Notes: a model not told the origin generated them from the sequence alone. 64,000 bases of DNA from Psychrobacter sp. UBA3962 (GCF_002385225.1 NZ_DGDC01000003.1:192284-256283); one strand, 5' to 3'. Shown: positions 8,339-18,760, counted from the first letter of the stretch. Numbers and translations are program-made.

Positions 8339-11059
8339 TTATTGGCTTAGTTGGTCTGCTAACCAAGTGGGCAACTGGGCCATAACAGAGGCCAGCTTAT
8401 CACTATTAGGAGCGCCGCCTTGAGCATAATCAGGCTTACCACCACCTTTTCCACCAAGCTCAGTCGCCAAGTGACGAATGATATCACCAGCTTTAATATC
8501 AGCAGTTAAAGATTTACTTACCGAAGCAGCTAAGGCCAGTTGATCACCTTTTTCACCCACCAACACAATGATGGTGTCTTGAAGTTTGGACTTCATATCG
8601 TCGATCAATCCGCGCATCGCTTTGCCGTCAATACCGTCCACTTGAGCGATTAGCACTTTTTTATCGGCAATGGTTTGTACTTGATCTACTAAAGTAGCAG
8701 CTTGAGCACTGGCGATTTTTTGATTCAGGCGCTCAATTTCTTTTTCCAGTTCACGCTGTTTGTCCGCCATGGTTTGTACTCGGTCAGCCACTTCTGGTCG
8801 TTTTGCTTTTAGCTGATTGGCTAGGGTAGTCAATTGGCTATCGGCTTGCTGTACATAACGTAGCGCGCCCATACCGGTTAAAGCTTCAATACGGCGAACA
8901 CCTGCAGCAATACCTGACTCTGAAGTGATTTTAAATAGACCAATGTCCCCAGTGCGTTTCACGTGTAGGCCACCACAAAGCTCGATAGAGAAGGGCTTTT
9001 CAATGCCATCTTCAATTTCGCTGGTACCCATGGTCAATACGCGAACGGTTTCTCCGTATTTTTCACCAAATAAAGCCGCTGCGCCTTTGGCCATAGCTTC
9101 ATCGATTTTCATGTGCTCAATTTGTGTTTCAACGTTGGCTTGGATTTGCTCATTCACTAAGCGTTCGATAGTAGCCAAATCTTTTGCTGACACTGCATTG
9201 TCGTAAGAGAAGTCAAAACGCAGAACTTCGCTGCTAACCAACGAGCCCTTTTGCGAGACTTTATCCCCCAGTACTTTGCGTAAAGCGGCATGTAATAAGT
9301 GAGTGGCCGAGTGGTTTCTGGCACTGGCTGAGCGAATGGCAGAAACAACTTGGGCTTCAGCAGTTTGTTTGGTATTTAAGCTGCCCATATTGACCACACC
9401 ATGATGGATAATGGCTTGACCCGATTTCTTAGTGTCTTCTACATTAAAAACACCTGAACTGGTACGGATTTCGCCCATCTCACCTACTTGACCACCGCCT
9501 TCAGCATAAAAGGGAGTGCGGTCTAATACGATAACACCTTCGTCACCTTCGCTTAGCTCGTCAACTTCCTTACCATCTTGATATAAGCCAATGATATTAA
9601 CTTGAGTCTCATCTAGCTTCTCATAACCGACGAATTCAGTTGGGGTTTCAACTTTGATGGCAGCTGAGTAATCGACGTCAAATTTACCCGCATCACGCGC
9701 GCGTTGACGCTGAATGTTCATTTGCTCATCAAAACCTGCTTCATCAATACTGATGCCACGCTCACGGGTAATATCAGCGGTTAAATCTACTGGGAAGCCA
9801 TAGGTATCGTATAGTTTGAACGCAGCTTCTCCAGACAATACATCGCCCGATTTTAAGCTGCTTAATTCGCTGTCTAATAGACGTAACCCTTGAGCTAGGG
9901 TTTTGGCAAACTGAACTTCTTCTTTTTCGATAGCTGATTCAATGAAAGCTTGTTTTTCAACCAATTGAGGATAAGCTTCGCCCATCTCGGCTACTAACGG
10001 TGCTACCATCTTATAGAAGAAGCTGTCTTCAGCCCCTAATTTATTACCATGTCTTACTGCACGGCGAATGATACGGCGCAGCACATAGCCACGGCCTTCA
10101 TTACTTGGCAATACACCATCGGCAATTAGGAAGCTTACCGCACGGATGTGATCAGCAATTACTTTTAATGAAGCTTGGTCTTCATTTTTAATGCCAAGCA
10201 AGTCCGCAGCACTATTGATTAAATTAACGAATAGGTCGATTTCATAGTTACTGTGTACGCCTTGCAAGATAGCACTGATACGCTCAAGCCCCATACCGGT
10301 ATCTACGCTTGGTGCAGGTAAAGGCTCCATGGTGCCATCAGGCTGACGGTTGAACTGCATGAAAACACAGTTCCAAACTTCAATATAGCGGTCGCCATCT
10401 TCTTCTGGTGTCCCTGGCAGACCTCCTTCTACGTGCGCACCATGATCATAGAAGACCTCCGAACAAGGTCCACAAGGACCTGTATCGCCCATAGCCCAGA
10501 AGTTATCTGAAGCGTAAGGAGCGCCTTTGTTGTCCCCAATACGAATAATGCGATCAGCTGGCAGGCCAATGTCTTTGTGCCAGATATCAAAAGCTTCATC
10601 ATCGGTCTCGTAGATGGTGACATACAGACGATCAGCATCTAAAGCCAACCATTCTGCTGAGGTTAAAAACTCCCAAGCATATGCAATGGCAGATTTTTTG
10701 AAATAATCACCAAAAGAGAAGTTACCTAACATTTCAAAGAAAGTATGGTGGCGAGCGGTATAGCCCACATTATCTAAATCGTTGTGTTTACCCCCAGCAC
10801 GCACACATTTTTGCGAAGTAACGGCGCGACTGTAATCTCGCTTATCTATACCTAAAAAGCAGTCTTTAAACTGGTTCATACCCGCGTTAGTGAACAATAA
10901 AGTGGGATCGTTATAAGGCACTAAGCTTGATGAAGGGACATGAGTGTGCTCTTTACTCACGAAGAAATCGATAAAAGATTTACGCAGCTCGGCTGTGCTT
11001 AAGAATTTGCTTGAAGCAGGGGATACTGAATTTGATGATGTGGGCGCAGACTGAGTCAC
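8339..11059 (-). CDS. alaS: Alanyl-tRNA synthetase
   Basis: Charges tRNA-Ala and edits mischarged Ser and Gly. The class II catalytic domain begins at SFIDFFVSKEHTHVPSSSLV, with TGPCGPCSE in the active-site region and the family RAVRHGNKLG helix. The editing domain carries the zinc ligands HSATH (His583, His587) and CGGLH (Cys695, His699). The C-terminal region ends with the glycine-rich ELGGKGGGKPDYAQGG segment. The 906 residues are slightly more than the usual 875, the excess being a Ser-rich N-terminus of about 20. The start is GTG, with GGAG five bases upstream; an ATG two bases before it runs straight into TGA. Confidence 0.98.
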   Translation of the reverse strand: MTQSAPTSSNSVSPASSKFLSTAELRKSFIDFFVSKEHTHVPSSSLVPYNDPTLLFTNAGMNQFKDCFLGIDKRDYSRAVTSQKCVRAGGKHNDLDNVGYTARHHTFFEMLGNFSFGDYFKKSAIAYAWEFLTSAEWLALDADRLYVTIYETDDEAFDIWHKDIGLPADRIIRIGDNKGAPYASDNFWAMGDTGPCGPCSEVFYDHGAHVEGGLPGTPEEDGDRYIEVWNCVFMQFNRQPDGTMEPLPAPSVDTGMGLERISAILQGVHSNYEIDLFVNLINSAADLLGIKNEDQASLKVIADHIRAVSFLIADGVLPSNEGRGYVLRRIIRRAVRHGNKLGAEDSFFYKMVAPLVAEMGEAYPQLVEKQAFIESAIEKEEVQFAKTLAQGLRLLDSELSSLKSGDVLSGEAAFKLYDTYGFPVDLTADITRERGISIDEAGFDEQMNIQRQRARDAGKFDVDYSAAIKVETPTEFVGYEKLDETQVNIIGLYQDGKEVDELSEGDEGVIVLDRTPFYAEGGGQVGEMGEIRTSSGVFNVEDTKKSGQAIIHHGVVNMGSLNTKQTAEAQVVSAIRSASARNHSATHLLHAALRKVLGDKVSQKGSLVSSEVLRFDFSYDNAVSAKDLATIERLVNEQIQANVETQIEHMKIDEAMAKGAAALFGEKYGETVRVLTMGTSEIEDGIEKPFSIELCGGLHVKRTGDIGLFKITSESGIAAGVRRIEALTGMGALRYVQQADSQLTTLANQLKAKRPEVADRVQTMADKQRELEKEIERLNQKIASAQAATLVDQVQTIADKKVLIAQVDGIDGKAMRGLIDDMKSKLQDTIIVLVGEKGDQLALAASVSKSLTADIKAGDIIRHLATELGGKGGGKPDYAQGGAPNSDKLASVMAQLPTWLADQLSQ

Positions 11060-11312
11060 ATGAACTCCTTAAAGAATGGCTGATAAGCTAAAGGTTTATT
11101 AATGATGAAAATAAAATAGGTTGCAATAAAAATCAGATTTTATAGCCGTCAAACATGCTACGAATTTATTGTAAATGTGCAGCTATAAATAATTGGGTCA
11201 AAGTTTAGCATATTTATAGCGAAAACATGACTATTCACTTCATATAGTGTCACTATGGGACGTAACTTTAATGCAATTAACCGTTGTTATTCATAGGTTA
11301 TTGGTAAGCCTA

Positions 11313-13064
11313 TTATTCATTGGCTAAGATGGCAGCATCGGTCTTGTCAATTTCATCTTTATGATACGGGCTTGATTCAATAACAATGACGGGTATATAT
11401 CTTAGTTGTAGGCGTACTGGCTGATATTTGGGGTACTCTTGCTCAATGGTTTTATTGATTTGTTGTTCTAGATACCTAGCCTCGTCAGAAGAGGGTCGCG
11501 TCTCTCCACGTATCACGGCTCTGACGGTTTGATAGTCTTCTCTTGGCACAAATTGAGTGGTGGTTAACGCGTTACCTTTATCGATGAAATAGTCGTTAAG
11601 ACTTTCCTTCACCTCGTTTTCAAACTTTTGCTTCTTAGTAATGGTATTAAAGTTATAGGTTAAATAAGCGCCAATACCTACTAGCAACATCAGCGGGACA
11701 GCGTTGCGACGAAAAAAAGCGACTATGGGGCTGCTTTTATAGTCATCTTCAACCAAACGCCGAAAACCGGCCGACCACAGAACCAACGCATTGGTAAACT
11801 GAATGGCAATAATGTTGGTTAGCGCTAACAATAAGGCGCCAAATCCCAATGAACTCTCACCATGAGCAAACAGTATCCCACTAGCAGCTAAAGGGGGAAC
11901 CAAGGCTGTGGCTACCGCGACTCCGACCACTGCAACAGAGAGTTGAGGGGAGATCATGGCGTAGGCACCAGCAGTTCCGCCTGCCAATGCAATCATTAAA
12001 TCCATAGAGGTAGGTTGGGTACGAGATAAGATCTCATTGGTAAGCGGCGAGTCTTGGTGCATCCAGCCCACGATAAAGCCGATGGCCACCACCATTGTCG
12101 CCCCAGCAAGCACTGTCAGTAATGACTTGCGTAAAAAAGGGATACGATAGTCAATAATAGCCAGTGCTGCCCCACTAATAGGCCCAAGCATCATTGCGAC
12201 CAACATAGCCCCGATTACCACAGCAGCCGAGTTGACAACCAAGCCATAGCTGGCAATGATTGCTGATAACGCATTCATAATAAAATACATGCGACTGGGC
12301 AGGGCATTGGCTTCAATATCTACCCGAACACCAGGGTAATCAATTTTTACTTTGCTTTTTTGTTCAGCCAAAAATTGCTTATAAGATTCCAGCTGCGACT
12401 CTTTTTTAATTTTTTGTTTTTCATCTTCGCTAAGCTCTTCATCTTTATCCTTATCCTCACCATCCTCTTCGCTATCTTTGGCTATATGCTCTTCATACTG
12501 GGAAAGAGGTTCAGCCTCATCGACCAAAGAGCTTTGTTCTTCATTTAAGCTCTGCTTCTCTGGTTCAGCTTGTTTCTGCTCATCAGGTATAAGGTCTGCG
12601 CTATCTTTTATTGATGACTCTGCTTCTGAAGTCTTATCTGCAACCTCATTATGTTGATCAGCATTTACTTTATTTTGATTGTCTAGAGGTAAATCAACTA
12701 CCTCTGAACCATCTGAATCAGCTGCTTGATTTTGGTAGGCTTTGGCGTGAATGGGATTGGCTTCTTGTTTGGCTAAGTAGTCTAGTTGTTCTTTTTTTAG
12801 AGCTTGCTCATCTGCCTTATGGTTTTGCTGTGGCTCATCTGCTACTGATGATGAAGTGGATTCAGAATTTTCCTCTTCACAAATGGCCACAGCCAGATCC
12901 ATTAAAGGGGCGTTAATGTAATCTGCATCTATAATAATAAAAGGGCAGTGACGGTGTATTTTTTTATTGGGGACGGTGGTAAATAAGCTCTGGGTTAAAT
13001 CAAAAGTTGCAACCTTAGGAATAAACTGAAAATAGGGCACTGGAATGTAGGAAGCATGCGGCAT
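11313..13064 (-). CDS. DUF389 membrane protein with long acidic N-terminal linker
   Basis: 583 residues in three parts. Residues 1-65 form a small N-terminal region. Residues about 66-240 are dominated by Glu, Asp, Gln, Ser and Lys and look disordered. From about 245 the DUF389 membrane domain begins (YPGVRVDIEANALPSRM), with hydrophobic segments such as SAAVVIGAMLVAMMLGPISG and AGGTAGAYAMISPQ, and ends near 480. The C-terminal about 100 residues are soluble. DUF389 proteins are inner-membrane proteins of unknown function found across bacteria and archaea. The charged linker is not part of the domain family and is probably lineage-specific. It lies upstream of alaS on the same strand with a 253-base gap. 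No function can be assigned. Confidence 0.8.
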   Translation of the reverse strand: MPHASYIPVPYFQFIPKVATFDLTQSLFTTVPNKKIHRHCPFIIIDADYINAPLMDLAVAICEEENSESTSSSVADEPQQNHKADEQALKKEQLDYLAKQEANPIHAKAYQNQAADSDGSEVVDLPLDNQNKVNADQHNEVADKTSEAESSIKDSADLIPDEQKQAEPEKQSLNEEQSSLVDEAEPLSQYEEHIAKDSEEDGEDKDKDEELSEDEKQKIKKESQLESYKQFLAEQKSKVKIDYPGVRVDIEANALPSRMYFIMNALSAIIASYGLVVNSAAVVIGAMLVAMMLGPISGAALAIIDYRIPFLRKSLLTVLAGATMVVAIGFIVGWMHQDSPLTNEILSRTQPTSMDLMIALAGGTAGAYAMISPQLSVAVVGVAVATALVPPLAASGILFAHGESSLGFGALLLALTNIIAIQFTNALVLWSAGFRRLVEDDYKSSPIVAFFRRNAVPLMLLVGIGAYLTYNFNTITKKQKFENEVKESLNDYFIDKGNALTTTQFVPREDYQTVRAVIRGETRPSSDEARYLEQQINKTIEQEYPKYQPVRLQLRYIPVIVIESSPYHKDEIDKTDAAILANE

Positions 13065-13372
13065 GAATTAACCTGTATTAAGCCAATAAAAACTAAGTTA
13101 ATAAAAATAATGATTAAAGCTTAATTGTAGATGAATAAAGATGAATAAAATAAAGTTGCAGTAAAGCTAATTAAGCCAAATTAGGCTTATTTATTGCTAT
13201 AAAGGCAGCTTCTTTGAGTATATCACTTAAGCGGCTGATGGTCTTTATAATAGGGCGACTGGCGGTGTGATAAAATTTTTTGTAAAAACCCTTAAAGAAT
13301 CTAAGGATTTAGTGTATAACTATAGTTATTAATTATTAACTGGTAATCTTTTTTTTAAGTGAGGAATTAATT
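13065..13372. other. Divergent intergenic region, DUF389 gene / 62-residue protein gene
   Basis: 308 AT-rich bases holding both divergent promoters. A short direct repeat (GATGAATAAA twice) lies near 13130-13150. No gene or RNA was recognised. Confidence 0.45.
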
Positions 13373-13561
13373 ATGAACTGGCAACTACTTAGTATGATAT
13401 GGGGTATGGCAGCAACTGTTCTTATCGGCGTCTTTATGATTGTCGCTTTGGTGGTTGGTTTCGATGATATCCCTCATATTATTAGTGCTGCTGTGGTAGG
13501 GGCTCTAGTGGCTATTCCAATCTCAGTGGTGGTGACTAAGAAAGTCAATCGTATTAGCTAA
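13373..13561 (+). CDS. Small two-helix membrane protein
   Basis: 62-residue protein with two hydrophobic segments (about residues 7-29 and 34-53) joined by a short loop containing GFDDIPH and ending in the basic tail KKVNRIS. The start has a TGAGGA ribosome-binding site 7 bases upstream. A strong terminator follows at 13709, which together support a real gene. I do not recognise a function. Similar short proteins occur in related bacteria and are sometimes mislabelled CTP synthetase. It faces the LplT-like gene and shares its terminator. Confidence 0.75.
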   Translation: MNWQLLSMIWGMAATVLIGVFMIVALVVGFDDIPHIISAAVVGALVAIPISVVVTKKVNRIS

Positions 13562-13708
13562 TTTGACGATTCGATTATATTTCTTTGTATCTGTCTTTGT
13601 ATATAAATGAGCTATTTATAAATTAACATCGTTATGAATATAGCTTGTCTTTAAAACTGTCAGTTTAAGGGTTTGATAATTTAATAAAAATAAAATAGAC
13701 CGTAAAAT

Positions 13709-13746
13709 AAAAAAGCCAACTTCATGAAGTTGGCTTTTTGTTTTTT
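13709..13746. terminator. Bidirectional terminator
   Basis: AAAAGCCAACTTC and GAAGTTGGCTTTT form a perfect stem around AT, flanked by A and T runs, between two convergent genes. Confidence 0.92.
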
Positions 13747-13759
13747 GATATTCAAAACG

Positions 13760-15082
13760 CTACATAATCAACGCATCTTGCTGAATCTGCATGGTGTCTT
13801 TATATCTTTTTAGTTTAGAATATAAAAATACGCCAAACACTATATTCAGCACTCCTGTTACCAAAAACAGCTGAGGTAAGGAGAGTTTTAGTAAGTTAAG
13901 GATGACAATGGCAAAGATAGCGGATGTCACCATAAATATGGCGTTAAAAATATTATTGGCGCCGATGACCCGTGCCCTATGACTAATGGGCGAGTAAGCC
14001 TGCATAGCTGCATATAAAGGCACAATATAAAGACCGCCACTAAAGCCTAAGAAGAAAAGGTCCGCAAAAACACGCCAGCTGCCACTTATCTGGGACAGCT
14101 CACTAATGCCTAGCAGGGCACTTGAGTTAATATTTAGAGCAGAAAGTGAGAAATATAAATCAATGGCAAAAATACTTAGCCCAGCAATACCAAAAGGCAG
14201 TAGTTTAAAACTGACCTGGTTTTTGGTTAAAGTTTTACAAATTAAAGAGCCTGCTGAGACACCGACAGAGAATAGAGTTAGTAAAAAGATAACTACCGAT
14301 TCATTACCATTTAATATAACTTTACTAAACTCGGGAGTCTGAGTTAAAAAAGTGGCGCCATAGAACCAAAACCAACTGTTACCAAGGATGATAAAGAATA
14401 GTAGAGGTAAGGAGTATAGATACTTAATGGTATCCATACTGGTGCTAAAGATATTCCAGTTGATTTTCATATCCGGTTCAACGGCTGGCGTGTGGGGAAC
14501 GAACTTACTAGAAAGTAAGCCTAACCCTGCAATGAGAAGCGCCATGGCACTGACCCAATACAAGTGGTTGTCTAACTGGGTAAACACACCAGCTACTATC
14601 ATACCCAGTAGAATAGACAAAGAGGTGCCTGTTTGGAAAAGCGCGTTGGCACCGACTAATTCATCTTTATGCATCGCTTGGGGTAGATAGGCGTATTTGA
14701 TAGGACCAAAAAAAGTAGACTGGGCGCCTAACAAGAACAAAGCCACAAATAATAACCAGTATATTTCGAATATAAGGCCAAATGCAGCCAATACCATGAT
14801 GACGATCTCTAAGACTTTAATATAAACCGTCAGCTTGGATTTTTCATATTTATCAGCCAGCTGACCGGCCAAGGCTGAAAATAGGAAAAAAGGTAAAATA
14901 AATAACATGGCCGCTAAGTTATTCAGTAAACTAACTGATGACCCTAGTTTTGCAGCGGCACTATAGGTCAGTAGTAGCAATAAAGCTTGTTTAAAAAAGT
15001 TGTCGTTAAAAGCCCCCAAGAATTGAGTAAAGAACATCGGGGTGAAACGACGACTACGGAACAGTGTGAATTGTGATGCCAT
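13760..15082 (-). CDS. LplT-like major facilitator transporter
   Basis: 440-residue polytopic inner-membrane protein with about 12 hydrophobic segments. The opening FLGAFNDNFFKQALLLLLTY and the loop AGQLADKYEKSK are characteristic of the LplT/YgeD branch of the major facilitator superfamily. That branch flips lysophospholipids inward for re-acylation and is often fused or adjacent to the Aas acyltransferase. Here there is no acyltransferase domain or neighbour, so the substrate is inferred from family only. It is convergent with the 62-residue protein gene and divergent from tamA. Confidence 0.8.
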   Translation of the reverse strand: MASQFTLFRSRRFTPMFFTQFLGAFNDNFFKQALLLLLTYSAAAKLGSSVSLLNNLAAMLFILPFFLFSALAGQLADKYEKSKLTVYIKVLEIVIMVLAAFGLIFEIYWLLFVALFLLGAQSTFFGPIKYAYLPQAMHKDELVGANALFQTGTSLSILLGMIVAGVFTQLDNHLYWVSAMALLIAGLGLLSSKFVPHTPAVEPDMKINWNIFSTSMDTIKYLYSLPLLFFIILGNSWFWFYGATFLTQTPEFSKVILNGNESVVIFLLTLFSVGVSAGSLICKTLTKNQVSFKLLPFGIAGLSIFAIDLYFSLSALNINSSALLGISELSQISGSWRVFADLFFLGFSGGLYIVPLYAAMQAYSPISHRARVIGANNIFNAIFMVTSAIFAIVILNLLKLSLPQLFLVTGVLNIVFGVFLYSKLKRYKDTMQIQQDALIM

Positions 15083-15349
15083 AAACCGGCTTCCTAATAT
15101 AATGTTAATGCCATTTAATTGTTATGGTTTTTTACAGCTCGATTAAACGTAGCAAAGTTTGATTTAACGCCAAACTTGGCTAAGTATTTTAAAATAAGCC
15201 TTCTAAAATATGCTGAGTCAGCAAGTATAATAGCCACAATTTATCACAACTAAATTAAATTTGTTTTTTTGGTTGGTTAAAATCGCATTTGCAGAGAGAC
15301 AACTTAAACGTTAATCTTTCGCTAATAGAACTACTTATAGCAAGTTAAT

Positions 15350-18300
15350 ATGGATAAGAGAGCAGCAATGCCGAATTTAGACGCTTCTTTGTTGTTGACT
15401 AAGCAGTCAACTGATACTCAGTTTTCTCAGGGTCATTTCTTTGACAGTCGCTGCGGAGGTCGAAAGTTGCCTTTTCGTCCCTCTAAACTTGCGTGTGGAT
15501 TATCAGTATGTTTGATGGCTCAAGCTTTTATGGCAACAGCAGCCCATGCTATTGAGCCGACTAAGCCTGAAGGGTTGACTAAGGACAGTCAGTCGTACGA
15601 TCCCAACCTAGGCAGATCTCAAATACAGTCGCAAGATGAATTAGAAGAAGCGCTTATTGCACTTAAACTAAAAAGAGCAGTTGAGCAAGGGATGATTGAT
15701 CCCAGTGTGCTTGAAGATTATCAGCGCGAAACGCTTAACTCTCCTGTGCCCCGACCTGGAGCGCAGAGTCAAGTTGACAGGGTAGCTAGTAGCCAAGAGA
15801 CCCCCAACCGTGAAGCGAATGAGAGCAGTGAGGCTATCTTTGATAGGGTCTTTTCTGACAGACGCTTACACACCAATGAAGATGCCGGTAACCGCTTGGC
15901 CAATGCACCAGTTATGCAATCTCCACAGCAGATTGAACAGGCCTTATCGCAAATTACCCCCCAAGTTTCTCGCGATTTTAATAAACCCGTGGCTCGCTTA
16001 GACGCCACAGAGCCTCCTTTAGGCTTTGATACTGCCTTAGATGCTTCGGCTCAGATTAACCCCTCTAATAAAGAGACTTTAGGTATTATTGATGAGGGAG
16101 TTACTGAGGAGCAATTAGAGGGTACCAAGCCAGTATATGAGGCAAAGGACGTTACGGTTAATCCTGATAGCGAACAGGCAAAGTCGGCGGAGAATGCTGC
16201 GCATCAAGCGGTTAAAAACACCGCTATCGGTAAGGTTGATAATAAAGTTAAAAACACTGATACAGAAATCACTGATAACGTGGTGGCTGAGGCACAACAA
16301 AACGGTGCTGCAGACTCAGGTATTAATCCAGACGATTATTTACCAGAGTATCAAGAGGACCCTAATAATGATTTAACAGCTACGGTTATTGAGGAGCAGT
16401 ATCAAGACGAGGATGACTCTAAAGCCAAGCCTGGCTTCATCAAAGGTCTTTATAACCGTTTTTTTAATGATGGTTATGCCGCATTACCAAGAATTAAGGC
16501 CAAAATTTATTTACAACAATCACCCGCCACAGCAGGGTCTGAGCCAAAACTGGTTAAAGTCGATAAAGGTACTCAGCCAGCCACTAATATTAAAGCGGCG
16601 ATGGAAAACATTACCGTTGAGTCTATCTCAGATTTCACAGCAGTTACGCCAAAGCTACATCAAGAAGCTTTAAATGCAGCTCAAGCCGTGGGCTACTATG
16701 ACATTAAGCTAAGCTTTAAGCGGGTTGACTCCGATGAGATAGCGGTAATCATTGAACGTCTGGGTGATCCTGTAAGAATCAATACGTCCCCCATTATTGA
16801 TATACGGGGCGGAGGCGAAGATCTGCCAGAGTTTAAAGCGATTCAAGAAGACTCACCGCTTAAAGAAGGTGAGATTTTTAACCACGGCGAATATAAACAA
16901 ACCAAACAAAGAATTGAAACCACAAGAGATCAGTTTGGTTTCTTTGATGGACAGTGGCTGAATAAATCAGTCGATATTATCTTACCCGATAACACTGCAG
17001 ACGTGGATTTGGTCTACGATACTGGGGAGCGTTATCATTTTGACAAAGTAGTATTCTTCACTGTGGACAAAGAGACCGGTCAGCTCACTACAGATCCTGA
17101 CAAACTGCCTGTTAAAGCAGAGCTGCTGCATCAATTACATAGGTTTGAGGTGGGTGATGACTTTTATGCCCCTGATGTTACAAGATTTACTAACGACTTA
17201 TCTGCCACGCGCTACTTTAACTCAGTAAACGTTGAGACCATTAGACCCAATACCACTGGGGCCACTTTGGGTTTTGAAAACGATGATGAGGAAGATATCC
17301 TAACAAACGGTGATGAAGCTCAATTAAATGGACAAGCCAATGGCCAGAACTCAGATGCCATACAGTTTGATGAAAATGGCAAGCCTTTAGATACTAAAGC
17401 CATGACTAACCCTGCTTGGGAGGATGAGTTTGCTCCCATTGAATACACAGTGGATCAAGAGACTTCGGCCAAGCTTGAGAATATCACTACAAAAGCTGAG
17501 CGGTTATCGAGATTGCCGGATGATAGGGTTTTAGATGAATCTGAAGAGAAAGCAAAAAGCTTGTTGGGTAAAATATCCAATGCGGTTAGTGATGTAGTAA
17601 AGCAAGTTTTCCCGGATGAAAGAGACCCTTATTCCGATACCAGCGCTTTGCCTGATGATTTGAGTAAGACCGTATTGGCAAATCGTAAAACCCCACAAGA
17701 GGTGGCTGAAAGTAAGTCAGTCCCTCTTTATGTTTTTGTTACCGCAGATAGGCCTAGAGATGTAGATTTAGGTATTGGTTATGGTACAGATACTGGGGTG
17801 CGAGCTGTAGCGCGTATGGAACACAATTTGATTAATCGTGATGGCTATCAAGCAGGTATTAGTGTTGGGGCCTCGAAGATTAACAAATCAGTGAACCTTC
17901 ATGCCAGCCGCCCTTGGAAGCATCCGTTAGATGACACGCTTAATGCCAATATTAGTTATGAGCAAGAAACCATTAACCAAGGTGAGGGTACCTTGGATTT
18001 AGAAACCAACACCATCAAAGGTGGTGTGACCCGCAATATCCGTAATGAAGGGGGCTGGAATAGAACTTATTCGGTACGCTATCGTCAAGATCAATTAGAA
18101 AGTGGTGTGACCGGCCCTGATCGTGAAAACTTACCGGTTCCTTTTAACCGAGAAGGGGCGCAGTTTAATCAAGAAGCCTTCTTGCTGGGTTATCAGATAG
18201 ACAAAACGGTTACTGACAATGTTACCAATCCGACCAAAGGTTGGCATCAATACTACTCAGTTGAAGCGGGTACTGACAGTGTGTTATCTGACACAGACAT

Positions 18301-18760
18301 GGCCATTGCTAGAGCGGGTGTGAGCGGGGTATATAGCTTTGGGGAACAAAATAAACACCAAGTGGTAGCCAGCCTAGATGGCGGATATATTTGGGCCAAA
18401 GATTTTGAAGATGTACCTTATAAGCTTCGCTTCTTCGCTGGGGGCGATCGCAGTATTCGCGGTTATGATTACAATAGTTTGTCTGCCACCGAAAAAGGGT
18501 ATTTGGTCGGGGGTCAAGTGTTGGCCGTCGGTAGCACTGAATACAACTATGAATTTAAGCCGGGCTTAAGAGGGGCAGTATTTGCCGATGTGGGGAATGC
18601 TTATGATACTAACTTTGAAGCTGACACCAAGCTAGGTTTGGGCTTTGGGGTACGTTGGGCTTCACCAGTGGGCATGGTCCGAGTTGACTTAGCAGCAGGG
18701 GTTCTAGAAGACAGCATTCCTGTGCGCCTGCACTTCTTTATTGGGTCACCCCTTCAGTAA
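15350..18760 (+). CDS. tamA: TamA, outer-membrane Omp85 component of the translocation and assembly module
   Basis: Outer-membrane protein that works with TamB in inserting a subset of proteins and in lipid homeostasis. The signal peptide is long: hydrophobic core LACGLSVCLMAQAFMATAAHA, with cleavage near residue 66. Residues about 70-370 are acidic and low in complexity. POTRA domains begin near 376. The third is split by about 150 extra residues (633-786) before VPLYVFVTADRPRDVDLGIGYGTDTG. The 16-strand barrel fills the rest, with RFFAGGDRSIRGYDYNSLS and the terminal strand VRLHFFIGSPLQ. At 1136 residues it is about twice the E. coli length. ATG 15368, with GAGAG upstream, is an alternative start. 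tamB follows after 253 bases. Confidence 0.92.
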   Translation: MDKRAAMPNLDASLLLTKQSTDTQFSQGHFFDSRCGGRKLPFRPSKLACGLSVCLMAQAFMATAAHAIEPTKPEGLTKDSQSYDPNLGRSQIQSQDELEEALIALKLKRAVEQGMIDPSVLEDYQRETLNSPVPRPGAQSQVDRVASSQETPNREANESSEAIFDRVFSDRRLHTNEDAGNRLANAPVMQSPQQIEQALSQITPQVSRDFNKPVARLDATEPPLGFDTALDASAQINPSNKETLGIIDEGVTEEQLEGTKPVYEAKDVTVNPDSEQAKSAENAAHQAVKNTAIGKVDNKVKNTDTEITDNVVAEAQQNGAADSGINPDDYLPEYQEDPNNDLTATVIEEQYQDEDDSKAKPGFIKGLYNRFFNDGYAALPRIKAKIYLQQSPATAGSEPKLVKVDKGTQPATNIKAAMENITVESISDFTAVTPKLHQEALNAAQAVGYYDIKLSFKRVDSDEIAVIIERLGDPVRINTSPIIDIRGGGEDLPEFKAIQEDSPLKEGEIFNHGEYKQTKQRIETTRDQFGFFDGQWLNKSVDIILPDNTADVDLVYDTGERYHFDKVVFFTVDKETGQLTTDPDKLPVKAELLHQLHRFEVGDDFYAPDVTRFTNDLSATRYFNSVNVETIRPNTTGATLGFENDDEEDILTNGDEAQLNGQANGQNSDAIQFDENGKPLDTKAMTNPAWEDEFAPIEYTVDQETSAKLENITTKAERLSRLPDDRVLDESEEKAKSLLGKISNAVSDVVKQVFPDERDPYSDTSALPDDLSKTVLANRKTPQEVAESKSVPLYVFVTADRPRDVDLGIGYGTDTGVRAVARMEHNLINRDGYQAGISVGASKINKSVNLHASRPWKHPLDDTLNANISYEQETINQGEGTLDLETNTIKGGVTRNIRNEGGWNRTYSVRYRQDQLESGVTGPDRENLPVPFNREGAQFNQEAFLLGYQIDKTVTDNVTNPTKGWHQYYSVEAGTDSVLSDTDMAIARAGVSGVYSFGEQNKHQVVASLDGGYIWAKDFEDVPYKLRFFAGGDRSIRGYDYNSLSATEKGYLVGGQVLAVGSTEYNYEFKPGLRGAVFADVGNAYDTNFEADTKLGLGFGVRWASPVGMVRVDLAAGVLEDSIPVRLHFFIGSPLQ

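Noticed and set aside
12611..12916. 101-codon plus-strand frame opposite the DUF389 gene
   Set aside because: It mirrors the repetitive acidic linker codons; no start signal or family match was seen.
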